Positions 1 to 9,344 are shown, counted from the stretch's first letter. The stretch: DNA of 64,000 bases from Lysinibacillus antri (GCF_003977595.1 NZ_RYYR01000021.1:1-64000); one strand, 5' to 3'. Notes: a model not told the origin generated them from the sequence alone. Translations and numbers: made by a program.

Positions 1-171
1 TATTAGCTCCGGTTTCCCGGAGTTATCCCCAACTATAGGGCAGGTTGCCCACGTGTTACTCACCCGTCCGCCGCTAACCTTTAGGAGCAAGCTCCTTAAG
101 ATCCGCTCGACTTGCATGTATTAGGCACGCCGCCAGCGTTCGTCCTGAGCCAGGATCAAACTCTCCATAAA
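1..171 (-). rRNA. rrs: 16S ribosomal RNA, 5' end (partial)
   Basis: Read on the minus strand this is the start of 16S rRNA: the universal AGAGTTTGATCCTGGCTCAG stretch lies just inside the 5' end, followed by the GACGAACGCTGGCGGCG region, hypervariable V1, and the conserved GGCGGACGGGTGAGTAACACG block. The molecule runs off the left edge of the window, so only about 170 nt are seen. The 5' boundary at about 171 is placed by analogy with Bacillus 16S. V1 and the following helix look Planococcaceae-like; that placement is inference. Confidence 0.97.
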
Positions 172-321
172 AGAGAAAATTTGATTAGCTCAAATTTCTT
201 GCTGGCATCAATTATGATGTCCAAATTTTGTTTCTCAACTTAATGAGAAACTCTATTTCATTAACGTTTTGTTGTTCAGTTTTCAAAGTTCATTTTCCGT
301 CACGTTACCGGACAGGATTTT

Positions 322-350
322 ATTATATAAAACTCACTTCATTCTGTCAA
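322..350 (-). promoter_or_regulatory. rRNA operon promoter, proximal (P2-like)
   Basis: On the minus strand a perfect TTGACA (345-350) and a perfect TATAAT (322-327) are separated by 17 bp, pointing at the 16S gene about 150 bp away. This is the ideal housekeeping sigma spacing and the usual place for the rrn P2 promoter of Bacilli. Confidence 0.9.
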
Positions 351-396
351 CAACTATTTCAGGAAAGTTTTTCCTTTGCGTTGTGACACGAAATTC

Positions 397-426
397 ATTC
401 TACCATCATTCCAATTATGATGTCAA
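397..426 (-). promoter_or_regulatory. rRNA operon promoter, distal (P1-like)
   Basis: A second minus-strand promoter has a perfect TTGACA (421-426) and TAGAAT (397-402) with an 18-bp spacer, about 75 bp upstream of the proximal promoter. Tandem rrn promoters are the rule in Bacillus. From 430 to about 830 I see only AT-rich sequence without a supported gene. Confidence 0.85.
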
Positions 427-891
427 CACTTTTTTTGAAGAAGTTAATTAACACTTCTAGGCAATCGCCGTATTTGCGACGGCTTACTAATAATAGCAAC
501 ATAATATTTAACCGTCAATAGTTAAATGCAAAAAATTTAACTCTCCCCTTTGCTACTTTTGAATAATAAACCCAATTTCACTCTACCGCATTTTCATCTA
601 CCTAGCTCATTCCCTTAAAAGAATAGCTTATCCTGTACTATCCATCTCCAACATACCCCTTAACTATACCCCCGTCCCAATTACAACTCATTTTCTTTCT
701 TCTATAAAAAGGGGATTGCTACTTGATCGAAATTATCAGTAAAGTGTCATCCTTTATTGCGGAGCTAGTATGGAAGGAAAATAGTCGCCAAAGATGATTA
801 CTTTAGACTGACATGCAATTAATGAATTCGTTCATATAAATTAATACATTCTAGTATAATAGTTATAATTTGGTAACTTATAGGAGGACAT

Positions 892-1437
892 ATGACTAAA
901 ACCCTCGAACAATTGCATTCTAATATTTCATCAGAATCAAAAAAAGGATTTCCCATTTTACTATCTGGGTCCATCATTTTCTTACTTTTCACTTTTATGC
1001 CACTCTTATTTCCAATGTCGACGGTTTATCTGATTTGGATTTTTGGACTAGGTGCAATTTTTCCTTTTGGTATTGTATTAAGTAAATTATTTGGAATCAA
1101 CATACTATCTACTAAAAACCCACTTGGAGTTCTAGGTGGCATCATCGCAGCACCTCAGGCATTCTTTATTCCTGTTTTTATTATTGTGTATATGCACATT
1201 CCTGAGTACTTACCTTTTACAATTGGTTTACTCGGTGGTTCTCACTTTCTTCCGTACATGTGGATCTATAAAAGTAAAGCCTATTTATTTGTCACGTTAG
1301 GTACATGTCTATCGTCACTAATTATTGGCGGGTTCTTTGTAGATATGGCTTTTACACTTGTTCCTCTAGCAATTTGTCTTGTCTATGCGATGGGTGTCTT
1401 TTTAATTTTGAAGGAGCTCAAATCTGAATTTTCTTAA
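892..1437 (+). CDS. Uncharacterised polytopic membrane protein
   Basis: Predicted 181-residue integral membrane protein with roughly five to six hydrophobic segments after a short polar N-terminus (about residues 1-20). Some spans contain paired glycines or prolines. The start is supported by AGGAGG six bases upstream. A TATAAT (855-860) with a weak TTCATA 18 bp before it could be its promoter. It resembles in length and layout the DUF7010-like membrane proteins of Bacillales, but I cannot confirm this by eye. It stands alone between the rrn operon and the structured repeat at 1452, which may also end its transcript. No function can be assigned. Confidence 0.75.
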   Translation: MTKTLEQLHSNISSESKKGFPILLSGSIIFLLFTFMPLLFPMSTVYLIWIFGLGAIFPFGIVLSKLFGINILSTKNPLGVLGGIIAAPQAFFIPVFIIVYMHIPEYLPFTIGLLGGSHFLPYMWIYKSKAYLFVTLGTCLSSLIIGGFFVDMAFTLVPLAICLVYAMGVFLILKELKSEFS

Positions 1438-1451
1438 CCACAAAAAATAGC

Positions 1452-1600
1452 AAGGAGCCGTCCAAAAAGTCATTTTGGACGGCTCCTTTGCGACGAGGAT
1501 AGTGACAATTTATTGTTACTACCGCAGAAGCATAGCTTTTTAGCGATATTTTATGATTAGAAACGTAGATGTCCAGAAAGTGTAGTGCTTTCTGGACATC
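1452..1600. repeat. Structured interspersed repeat, copy 1 (three hairpins)
   Basis: About 149 bp. Hairpin 1 (1452-1488) pairs AAGGAGCCGTCCAAAA with its complement. Hairpin 2 (1501-1520) pairs AGTGACAAT with ATTGTTACT. Hairpin 3 (1568-1600) pairs GATGTCCAGAAAG with CTTTCTGGACATC. The linkers are also conserved with the copies at 19659, 40244 and 50998. This copy sits between convergent genes and may serve as a bidirectional terminator. Confidence 0.9.
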
Positions 1601-1621
1601 CCCCGCTACGTTTAAGTAAGC

Positions 1622-4600
1622 CTACTTCTCTTTATTTTTAGAGACTATATTTTTTATTTTATCTGAAAGTCCCATTACTGCCGGAGTAAAGACAGGTAAC
1701 ATGATGAAACTTAGCAATACTACTCCTATTAGGACAAAGATTGCCACTTGCATTAATGTAACGATTCCTGATGGGATTAATGCAGCAAATGTTCCACCTA
1801 AAATTAACGCTGCTGATAAAACAACGCCACCAATATGTTTGGCAGCTTCAATAATCGCCACACTGCCCTGACCTTCTAATTCCTGATAGCGCATGATTAA
1901 GAAAATACTATAGTCTACCCCTAGTGCCACAATCATAATAAAGCTAAAGAATGGTACATTCCAGCTTAAAATGCTTTGGCCCAATACATACTCACTGATT
2001 AATTCTGTTAACCCTAGAGAAGTATAGTAAGTTAAAATTAACGATACAATGACAATCGACGTTTGTGACACCGAACGAGTAATGATTAGTAAAACCACTG
2101 CAATCCCAATCATCATAATGACAATTGTACGCGTAAAATCACCACTTGAAATTTGTTGAAGGTCCACGTTCGCTGCAGATTTCCCTCCAAGGGCGATTTC
2201 AGCATCACTGAAACTTAAACTTTTTGCAGTCGCTTTAATTTGTTCATCGATTTCTTCAATAATCGTCATTGCTTCTTTTGAATATGGATTTACATCTAAT
2301 ATGATCATCAATTTCGTCGTCTGGTGATCAGGAGACATGTACATATCTAAACTTTGTTCGAACTCTTCCCCTTCTAAAACCTCTTGAGGAATGTAGAAAA
2401 CGTTAGAATCCGAATTACTTACGCCACCAAGATAGTCTTGTGCTTCTAGTAACCCATCACTAATTTCTGTTAAACCATCCGTACTGGCAGCAAGTCCTTC
2501 TTGAAGTGCCCCCATTTTTTCTTGAAGACCAGCAAGACCGTTTTGTAATTGTTCTTGCCCCTCATTTACTGTAGATAAACCTGTTTCTAATTCTGTTGTT
2601 TTAGTTGAAATTTGATTTACACCTGTTGCACCTGAATCCAAACCTGTTGCTAACGTATTCGCTCCAACTTTTAATTCTTCAACACCAGATTCTACTTTTT
2701 GTAATCCGGAAGCAATTGAAGATAGGGCTATATTCGCTTCTTTAAAAGAACTAACTGCAACGTTGTATTGTGGTATAATCTCTTCTTTTAATTTAGTTGC
2801 AAGTGCCTGTAAATCTCCTTGTGCTTTTTTAGCAGTTCCTAGAGCCGTTTGTACATTCTCATCCGAAGCTAGCTCTGGTTTACTTGCAATTAAAGCATTC
2901 ATCGATTGTTCAATGGCAACATATCCTTGACTTGCACCCGAAATAGCAGAGCTTACTGTGTTAAATACTTCCGTAAATGAACTAAAGCCTGTTTCTAACG
3001 TAGCATAAGCCGTTTGTAAATTAGTTGCTCCAACATGTAAATCATTTAAACTTTGTTGCACTGTGTCTAGCCCATTTTCGATATCCCTTGCACCGCTAGC
3101 ACCGTTTTCAAAGCCCTTTCCTACTTCATTTAAAGCATTTATTAATTGACCAACACCATCTTTCATTGTGGCAGTTCCATCAATTAATTGTTGCACACTG
3201 TCTAACCCGTTTTGATCTACTTTGCCGAGCTCTGATTCTGCTTCCGAAAGTCCACTGTTAATTGTTCCTAGGCCCTCTTGCGCGGAATCAATTCCACTAT
3301 TTAACGTTTTACTTTGATCTTTCGTATAAAGCTCTTGTATTTTTTCACCAGATGGTCGTGTCACAGAATATACCTCTGAAACACCATCTACTTTTGAAAT
3401 GACATCTACTAATTTATCAATATCCTGTAGTGCCGTTTGTGTAGCAAGACTCTTATCTGCTTGAATGACTAAATTCGTTGGCGAAGAGAATCCAGGTGGA
3501 AAATGCTCTTCAATTACTGTAATGGCCTGTTTTGATTCGTATTCATCGCTTATTTCAATTAAATCATCGTAGTTTAATTGACCCGAATATTTCAAAATAA
3601 ACGGTGCACAAATAACCGCGATAATCACTAACGCAATAATTGGTCTGAAAAATGATTGTTTTGATAAAAATTGCCATAGTTTATTCTCGCTATGTCCATT
3701 AATTGTCTTTACTGGCCAGAACATTTTAATTCCAAACACGGCCATAAAGAATGGGTTTAGCGTAATTAAAACCACTAACAAAACGGCTACCCCAATAGCT
3801 ACAGCCGATGTCGCTTGGTACAGTTTAAATTCTGCTAAATATAGTGCTACAAATCCAATAAATACAGCAATCCCACTATAAATAACCGTACGTCCTGCTG
3901 TTCTATATGTTTCAGTAATGGCCTTTAGTATATGACCACCTTTTCCAAGTTCCTCTTTAAAGCGTGTATAAAGTAAAATATTGTAGTCTGTCCCTACCCC
4001 AAATAAAATAACGATTAAAAATACTTGGGTAAAGTTCGAGAATGGAAAATCAAAACGATCCACTAATTGTGTGACGATCCCCAAAGAAACAATATAAGAA
4101 ACTCCTACTGTTATAAGAGAAATTAATGGAACTACTGGTGAACGGAACACTAAGACAAGAACAATTAAGATGAAAATAATGGCGATTACTTCCGTTTTCT
4201 TGATTCCTTCTTGTGAAGATTTCGCAAAATCATCTAATACAATATCTGTTCCCGTATAGTAAGAATCCACTGATTGCACTTCTGTAGCCGCGCGTAATTG
4301 TTGCGCTACTTCTTCAACAGTACCTTCACTTTCATCCACTGCAATCTGTGTCAAAATGGTTGTACCATCTTCAGACATGAGTTGTTTTTTCGTTTCCTCA
4401 CTATCCGAGTAGGCAAGTATATCTGTTATACCAAGTTTTTTGCTTTGGTCTCTTAGCGTTTGGATTGCCTCATCAATTTCATCCTTTTGCTTATCGTTTA
4501 GCGGCTCTTCACTTCCACTACTAAAAACCGCAATAAATTGATAGGTTGGCGCGCCTTCCCCTTCCATCTCCGTCAATAGCTTTGAAGCAATTTGACTCTG

Positions 4601-4738
4601 TGTATAAGACGGAATCTCTGTTTGACCTTTTTCACGTACTAATGTATCAAGATTAGGCATAGTCACAATCATCAGTACTGAAATGATTACCCAAATGACA
4701 AACGATGCCGTACGTACATTCAGCCAATTTTTCAACAT
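1622..4738 (-). CDS. MMPL/RND-family membrane transporter (YdgH/YdfJ-like)
   Basis: Predicted 1038-residue MMPL-superfamily exporter, probably driven by proton motive force, for lipids, hydrophobic compounds or drugs. There is an N-terminal transmembrane helix (about 10-30), a first bundle around residues 180-340 containing GVGTDYNILL, and a second bundle near 860-1020 containing GVDYSIFLIMRYQEL. The aspartates in these motifs fit the proton-relay motifs of the family. Between the bundles a long extracytoplasmic stretch (about 430-790) has many GL/LxxG heptad-like repeats, probably coiled coil, as in YhgE/YdgH-type proteins. AAGGTG precedes the ATG. A TetR regulator gene is divergent 117 bp away and is the likely controller. 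The substrate is unknown. Confidence 0.93.
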   Translation of the reverse strand: MLKNWLNVRTASFVIWVIISVLMIVTMPNLDTLVREKGQTEIPSYTQSQIASKLLTEMEGEGAPTYQFIAVFSSGSEEPLNDKQKDEIDEAIQTLRDQSKKLGITDILAYSDSEETKKQLMSEDGTTILTQIAVDESEGTVEEVAQQLRAATEVQSVDSYYTGTDIVLDDFAKSSQEGIKKTEVIAIIFILIVLVLVFRSPVVPLISLITVGVSYIVSLGIVTQLVDRFDFPFSNFTQVFLIVILFGVGTDYNILLYTRFKEELGKGGHILKAITETYRTAGRTVIYSGIAVFIGFVALYLAEFKLYQATSAVAIGVAVLLVVLITLNPFFMAVFGIKMFWPVKTINGHSENKLWQFLSKQSFFRPIIALVIIAVICAPFILKYSGQLNYDDLIEISDEYESKQAITVIEEHFPPGFSSPTNLVIQADKSLATQTALQDIDKLVDVISKVDGVSEVYSVTRPSGEKIQELYTKDQSKTLNSGIDSAQEGLGTINSGLSEAESELGKVDQNGLDSVQQLIDGTATMKDGVGQLINALNEVGKGFENGASGARDIENGLDTVQQSLNDLHVGATNLQTAYATLETGFSSFTEVFNTVSSAISGASQGYVAIEQSMNALIASKPELASDENVQTALGTAKKAQGDLQALATKLKEEIIPQYNVAVSSFKEANIALSSIASGLQKVESGVEELKVGANTLATGLDSGATGVNQISTKTTELETGLSTVNEGQEQLQNGLAGLQEKMGALQEGLAASTDGLTEISDGLLEAQDYLGGVSNSDSNVFYIPQEVLEGEEFEQSLDMYMSPDHQTTKLMIILDVNPYSKEAMTIIEEIDEQIKATAKSLSFSDAEIALGGKSAANVDLQQISSGDFTRTIVIMMIGIAVVLLIITRSVSQTSIVIVSLILTYYTSLGLTELISEYVLGQSILSWNVPFFSFIMIVALGVDYSIFLIMRYQELEGQGSVAIIEAAKHIGGVVLSAALILGGTFAALIPSGIVTLMQVAIFVLIGVVLLSFIMLPVFTPAVMGLSDKIKNIVSKNKEK

Positions 4739-4855
4739 GTATCACCTTTCCTTTTCAAATAGCTATCATTAACCCTACCACTTCAAAATCGATTAAAATA
4801 TAGACAATTAGGGGTCGTTTGTTTAAAAAATTGTTTTTGAAAGATAGGGGATCCA

Positions 4856-5419
4856 ATGAAACATAGTGATGAAACAAAGAAAATATTAGCCACTTCATTA
4901 AAGGCACTGATGAAGGGCAAATCATTAGAAAAAATTTCGATACGAGAACTTACTGAAAATGCTGGGGTCAATCGCCAAACCTTTTACTATCACTTTGAGG
5001 ATATTTATGACTTATTAAAGTGGACTTTTCAGCAGGAGACAATCCAATTATTAGACGTCCATGAAAGTACCCACGTTTGGCAGGACGGGCTTTTACAGCT
5101 CTTTCGCTATTTGGACGAAAATCGGGAAATCTGTTTATGTGCCTTACGCTCATTAGGTCGAGATCATATGAAACGCTTTTTTTACGCAGACATCCATAAT
5201 ATCTTTGGTCGAGTTGTGAGTGAATTTGGAGAAAAATATGAGGCTCCAAAAGAATACATGTCCTTTTTAACACATTTTTACACCCTCTCACTCGGTAGTC
5301 TTGTGGAAAGCTGGTTGTTGGGCGAAATGGAGCAAACACCAGAGGAGATTATTGAAATGATCGATCTCTTTATTCAAGACCAGCTACGCGGGGGGCAGCA
5401 ACGGATAAAAGGTGAGTAA
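4856..5419 (+). CDS. TetR-family transcriptional regulator (probable MMPL repressor)
   Basis: Predicted 187-residue TetR regulator. The helix-turn-helix spans about residues 8-50 (ISIRELTENAGVNRQTFYYHF), matching the family's recognition-helix pattern. The C-terminal part resembles the TetR_C_8 type of DhaS-like regulators. A GGGG-rich Shine-Dalgarno lies just before the ATG. It is divergent from the MMPL exporter, a classical arrangement for autoregulation and control of the pump. I could not define an unambiguous palindrome in the 117-bp spacer. A terminator-like sequence may follow at about 5430-5460 (GCAGGTTCCG...CGAACCTGC). Confidence 0.9.
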   Translation: MKHSDETKKILATSLKALMKGKSLEKISIRELTENAGVNRQTFYYHFEDIYDLLKWTFQQETIQLLDVHESTHVWQDGLLQLFRYLDENREICLCALRSLGRDHMKRFFYADIHNIFGRVVSEFGEKYEAPKEYMSFLTHFYTLSLGSLVESWLLGEMEQTPEEIIEMIDLFIQDQLRGGQQRIKGE

Positions 5420-5472
5420 TTATTGAAAATAGCAGGTTCCGCGCGTTCCGAACCTGCTACTGCGTGAATTTC

Positions 5473-6486
5473 CTAAAACGAACGATATTTCTTCAAACTT
5501 ACAATATTTAATGTAATGAAGATAATTGCAAAAATGAAAAGTACTAAGAGGTCAATAGCAATATCATGAAATTCAAATCCTTTATACATCACACCATTTA
5601 ATGCGGCGGATGCATAATAAAGCGGCATCACTTTCCCGATTTGCAATAACCAATCAGCCATGCCATCAAGCGGGAATATACCTGTAAAAAATATTTGAGG
5701 TACAATGACCAATGGGATAAATTGCACCATTTGAAATTCAGATGAAGCAAAACTAGATAGTAACGTCCCAAGTGATAACGCTACAAATGCAACTAGGATA
5801 TTGGTTAATAACACTAACCAGATCGAACCAACTAAAACAATATCCAGCACATTTATTGCGTACAAAACCACGATGACCGTTTGAATTAAGGCGAATAATC
5901 CGTATCCTAACAAATACCCTGATACAATTTCATGTCGTTTTATTGGCGTTGCTAGCAGTCGTTCCAGTGTTCCGGTTGTGCGTTCCTTTAAAAGAGCGAT
6001 TCCTGCAATTAAAAATACAAAGAAAAATACAAAAAATCCAATTAACATCGGGCTAAAAATATCGAAGCTATTCGTATTTTTATCTCCATAAACAAAATCT
6101 GCAGCAATGGATTGCTTTGCGTCTGTCCCATTCATACTTTGAGCAAGCATAATTTGCACGGATTTCGCTCTTTGCGGCTGGTCATTTAATAGAGTTAATT
6201 GCATTTCCCCATTCTCTATTTGTAGCCACGCATCGACAGCCTCTTCTGCCATCTGATCCTTCGAGTATTTCTCTTTTTGCATTAGTTCAAAATCCGATTG
6301 TTCAAGTACTTCATTAATCATAGGATTACTACCCGTCACAACCAGCTTTAAGTCACTAGGTTCAGAGTCAAAGATGAAATACATTAACGTTAACACGAGT
6401 AATGGGGCCACAAATAATAGTGCTAGCGTTCGTTTATCCTTACGCAATTGTTGGGTGATGCGCTTGATTAATGCGAACATTCTCAT
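5473..6486 (-). CDS. ABC-2 type exporter permease
   Basis: Predicted 337-residue ABC-2 permease: one N-terminal transmembrane helix (about 20-40), a soluble extracytoplasmic domain (about 45-140), then five or six hydrophobic segments to the C-terminus. KERTTGTLERLLATPIKRHEI is the usual coupling-loop sequence of this family. Its ATG overlaps the stop of the ATPase gene (TAATG), so the two are translationally coupled. Together they form a drug or antimicrobial exporter; the substrate is not evident. Control is probably by the divergent TetR at 7339. Confidence 0.92.
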   Translation of the reverse strand: MRMFALIKRITQQLRKDKRTLALLFVAPLLVLTLMYFIFDSEPSDLKLVVTGSNPMINEVLEQSDFELMQKEKYSKDQMAEEAVDAWLQIENGEMQLTLLNDQPQRAKSVQIMLAQSMNGTDAKQSIAADFVYGDKNTNSFDIFSPMLIGFFVFFFVFLIAGIALLKERTTGTLERLLATPIKRHEIVSGYLLGYGLFALIQTVIVVLYAINVLDIVLVGSIWLVLLTNILVAFVALSLGTLLSSFASSEFQMVQFIPLVIVPQIFFTGIFPLDGMADWLLQIGKVMPLYYASAALNGVMYKGFEFHDIAIDLLVLFIFAIIFITLNIVSLKKYRSF

Positions 6487-7229
6487 TAAAAGCCACCCCC
6501 AATTTTTAAAAATACTTCATCAAAAGTTATTGCATTGTATTGGGTTTTTAATTCCACCGGTGTCCCACTTGCAATGATTTGCCCTTCTCGTAGCATCCCG
6601 ATTTGGTCACATCGCTCTGCCTCATCCATAACATGTGTTGTAATGAGGATCGTTTTTTGTTCTTCCTTTTTTAACCGTTCTAACTCCTTCCAAACGGATT
6701 GCTTCAACAAAGGATCAATGCCGACAGTTGGCTCATCTAATATTAAAATTTTCGGGTTTTGTATGAGCGCAATGGCTAAGGATAATCTGCGTTTCATCCC
6801 ACCCGAATAAGCAAAGACAGACACATCTAAATCATTGGATAATTGAACAATTTCTGCCGCATATTCAATACGCATTTTTTGTTCACTCTTGGACATGCCA
6901 TAGAGCTTTGCAAAAAACTCCAAATTTTGTCGCCCCGTAAGTTCTGTATACAGTGCATCAGATTGTGCCATATAGCCAATTTCTGCAAGTAACGATGCAT
7001 CCGGTACACGTTTTCCTAATACCGTGATCTCCCCCGCATCACACTTCATCATCCCTACAATCATTTTAATTAATGTTGTTTTCCCACAACCCGATGGACC
7101 TAGTAAGCCGTATATACTTTCCCTTTCAATTTGTAGGCTTAGCGGCTTAATGACTTGCTTCTTTTTAAAGGCTTTCGATATGTCTTGAATATGAATTGCG
7201 TTTTGCAACCCACTCACCCTTTCAGTCAT
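6486..7229 (-). CDS. ABC exporter ATPase subunit
   Basis: Predicted cytoplasmic ATPase of about 240-247 residues with Walker A GPSGCGKTT, signature YSGGMKRRLS, Walker B ILILDEP and the H-loop TTHVMDEAERC. It is the energy subunit of the exporter whose permease follows with overlapping stop and start. The ATG at 7229 has no good Shine-Dalgarno; a TTG at 7208 preceded by AAAGGGTGAG is a plausible true start and would give about 240 residues. It is the first gene of the operon. Confidence 0.92.
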   Translation of the reverse strand: MTERVSGLQNAIHIQDISKAFKKKQVIKPLSLQIERESIYGLLGPSGCGKTTLIKMIVGMMKCDAGEITVLGKRVPDASLLAEIGYMAQSDALYTELTGRQNLEFFAKLYGMSKSEQKMRIEYAAEIVQLSNDLDVSVFAYSGGMKRRLSLAIALIQNPKILILDEPTVGIDPLLKQSVWKELERLKKEEQKTILITTHVMDEAERCDQIGMLREGQIIASGTPVELKTQYNAITFDEVFLKIGGGF

Positions 7230-7240
7230 TCACTATTTTT

Positions 7241-7261
7241 CAATAAACACCGTGTTGATTG
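7241..7261. promoter_or_regulatory. Palindromic TetR-type operator
   Basis: A 21-bp inverted repeat centred on a single C: CAATAAACAC, then C, then GTGTTGATTG, with nine of ten positions complementary. It lies in the short spacer between the ABC operon and the divergent TetR gene, where a repressor would control both. Assignment to this regulator is inference from position and symmetry. Confidence 0.75.
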
Positions 7262-7338
7262 TACTTTTATTTTAAGGTAAGCTATTTTCAATTACAATGA
7301 ACACATTTACAGAAACTGTTAAGTCTAGAGGTGTTGAG

Positions 7339-7950
7339 ATGGCTGAGATTCATGAACAAATGGCACAAAGAACAAAACTAGAAATTAAAAAGGTATTTCT
7401 TGAACTTGTTGAAGAGCAGGGGTTTCAAAATGTCACTGTGAAGAAAATTGCAGAATGTGCTGGAATTAATCGCGGAACGTTTTATTTACACTTCATCGAT
7501 AAATTTGACGTCATGGAACAAATACAAGCGGAATTATTAAATGATTTACATGATCGATTTGAGCGTATTACGCCAACTGAAGCTTTTAAAGCAATTCATG
7601 ATGGGCAATTTTATCCCCCATTAATCGCAATTTATCAATTTGTTCTTGAGCACGCTCATGCATTGAAAGTAATTTTAGGCGATCAAGGTGACCCCTCCTT
7701 TGCCAAAAAGATTAAACAAATCTTTGGCGAAACTTTAATAGAACAATTCATAGCTATCTATCATCCTACAGACAACGATGCTGAATTTCGAAAATATCTA
7801 TTAGCATTTATGACATCAGCTATGCTAGGGGTAATTCAAGAATGGATTAACGAATATGAGGATAAAACAGTTGAGGATTTGGCAAAAATCCACTATCAAC
7901 TTTTAGGGTTTATCAGTAAGTTAGGAGGTTTTCTAGCAAACCAAAAGTAG
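7339..7950 (+). CDS. TetR-family transcriptional regulator (probable ABC exporter repressor)
   Basis: Predicted 203-residue TetR protein. The HTH is at about residues 14-60 (VTVKKIAECAGINRGTFYLHF), followed by the usual all-helical ligand-binding domain. The reading frame is open to an ATG at 7297, but that has no ribosome site; the ATG at 7339 has AGAGGTG seven bases upstream and is preferred. It is divergent from the ABC exporter, with the palindrome at 7241 between them. A terminator follows directly. Confidence 0.9.
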   Translation: MAEIHEQMAQRTKLEIKKVFLELVEEQGFQNVTVKKIAECAGINRGTFYLHFIDKFDVMEQIQAELLNDLHDRFERITPTEAFKAIHDGQFYPPLIAIYQFVLEHAHALKVILGDQGDPSFAKKIKQIFGETLIEQFIAIYHPTDNDAEFRKYLLAFMTSAMLGVIQEWINEYEDKTVEDLAKIHYQLLGFISKLGGFLANQK

Positions 7951-7952
7951 TA

Positions 7953-7990
7953 AAGGAGGTTCCAAAAAATCCTTTTGGACACCTCCTTCG
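7953..7990 (+). terminator. Hairpin terminator related to repeat hairpin 1
   Basis: AAGGAGGTTCCAAAA pairs with TTTTGGACACCTCCTT, with one mismatch. It lies between the convergent TetR and rpoN genes and can serve both. Its CCAAAA/TTTTGG core matches hairpin 1 of the ~150-bp structured repeat. Confidence 0.8.
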
Positions 7991-9328
7991 TTACTCTTTT
8001 TTTGCTCGTTTGGTCGATTGTAAAAAGCCTAATTCTTCACGATATTTCGCAACGGTTCTTCTCGCAATTTGAATCCCTTCTGCCATTAAGATATTGGCGA
8101 TTTTTTGATCTGATAGGGGTTTACTTTCCTGTTCAATCATTGTTTTTATTTTTTCTTTTATTAAAATAGTCGATTCTATTTCTCCACTCTCTGTCTTTAT
8201 TCCACGTACAAAGAAGTCCTTCATAGGGAAAATACCTTTTGGTGTTTGGATAAATTTATCATGTATCGCACGGCTAACGGTTGATTCATGGAGTTCTGCT
8301 AGCTGTGCTATATCCTTAAGACGTAAAGGCTTTAACGCGATTCGCCCTTCTACTAAAAATTCCTTTTGTCTTTGAAAAATAAAATTCGTTATTTTATAAA
8401 TTGTTTCGTGACGCTGTTCAATCCCTCTCATCAATAACAGAGCATCCGAAAGTTTCGTTTTTAAATAGTGATTCGTCTCTTCATCACGATTGGTCCGAAG
8501 TAATTCCTCGTAATAGGTGTTAATTGATAGTTGGGGTAACGATACATCGTTTATTCGTATAATAACTTCCCCATTTAGTAGTTCCACAATCAAATCGGGA
8601 ACAATGTATTCTGTTCGTTCATGTTCAACTTCAATCATTGGATACGGATTCAGTTGTTGGATATACAAAAGCACACTTTGTACTTCTTCAATTGTCGTCT
8701 CATATTGCTTTGCAAGTTCTTGAAACTCACGGTTAGCCAATTGCTCCAAATGATGTTGGACAAACGGCGCTGCAAGGACTGGTGCATCTTTCTTATAGTT
8801 CAATTGAATAAGCAAACACTCGGTTAAATTTCTTGCACCGATTCCAACAGGCTCATAGCTTTGTAGAATTTGAAGCAACTTTTCACATTCATCCATAGAC
8901 AAATCAAACCTGAACGCCACTTCCTCTAAATCACAAACTAAATATCCCACCTCATTTACATTTTGGATAAAGTACACGATTACTTCTTTTTCAGTTCGTG
9001 TTAACCCTTTTTCCATCGCTAGCTGCTCCAATAAGTGTAGCTCTAATGAGTATGTTGAACCTGCTACTTGATTTAATGGGTCGAGGGCTTCTCCATTGGA
9101 TACAGATGTACCTCCACCATAATCCCCCTGCAACCGAGCCATTTCAATTGTCTGTTCTATAGATGAAGGTTCTTTTAGTTCAATTAGTGGATTTGAATTG
9201 GCTTCCTCTCGTATGAAGTTTTCTAATTCTTCCATTGAAAACTTTAATATTTCTAACGATTGCTTTATTTGTGGCGTTAATGCTAATTTCATATCAAGCT
9301 TTTGTTGTTGTTGCATAGACAAATCCAC
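7991..9328 (-). CDS. rpoN: RNA polymerase sigma-54 factor (SigL/RpoN)
   Basis: Predicted 445-residue sigma-54. The N-terminal glutamine-rich region I (QQQQKLDMKLALTPQIKQSLEIL, about 6-30) contacts activators; the core-binding region follows; the C-terminus carries the RpoN box ARRTVAKYREELGF (about 421-434), which reads the -24 element. It recruits RNA polymerase to -24/-12 promoters that open only with an AAA+ activator. The neighbour upstream is such an activator (RocR), and a matching promoter lies before rocD. It is slightly longer than B. subtilis SigL. Confidence 0.96.
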   Translation of the reverse strand: MDLSMQQQQKLDMKLALTPQIKQSLEILKFSMEELENFIREEANSNPLIELKEPSSIEQTIEMARLQGDYGGGTSVSNGEALDPLNQVAGSTYSLELHLLEQLAMEKGLTRTEKEVIVYFIQNVNEVGYLVCDLEEVAFRFDLSMDECEKLLQILQSYEPVGIGARNLTECLLIQLNYKKDAPVLAAPFVQHHLEQLANREFQELAKQYETTIEEVQSVLLYIQQLNPYPMIEVEHERTEYIVPDLIVELLNGEVIIRINDVSLPQLSINTYYEELLRTNRDEETNHYLKTKLSDALLLMRGIEQRHETIYKITNFIFQRQKEFLVEGRIALKPLRLKDIAQLAELHESTVSRAIHDKFIQTPKGIFPMKDFFVRGIKTESGEIESTILIKEKIKTMIEQESKPLSDQKIANILMAEGIQIARRTVAKYREELGFLQSTKRAKKE

Positions 9329-9344
9329 TGTTCACACCTTCTTT

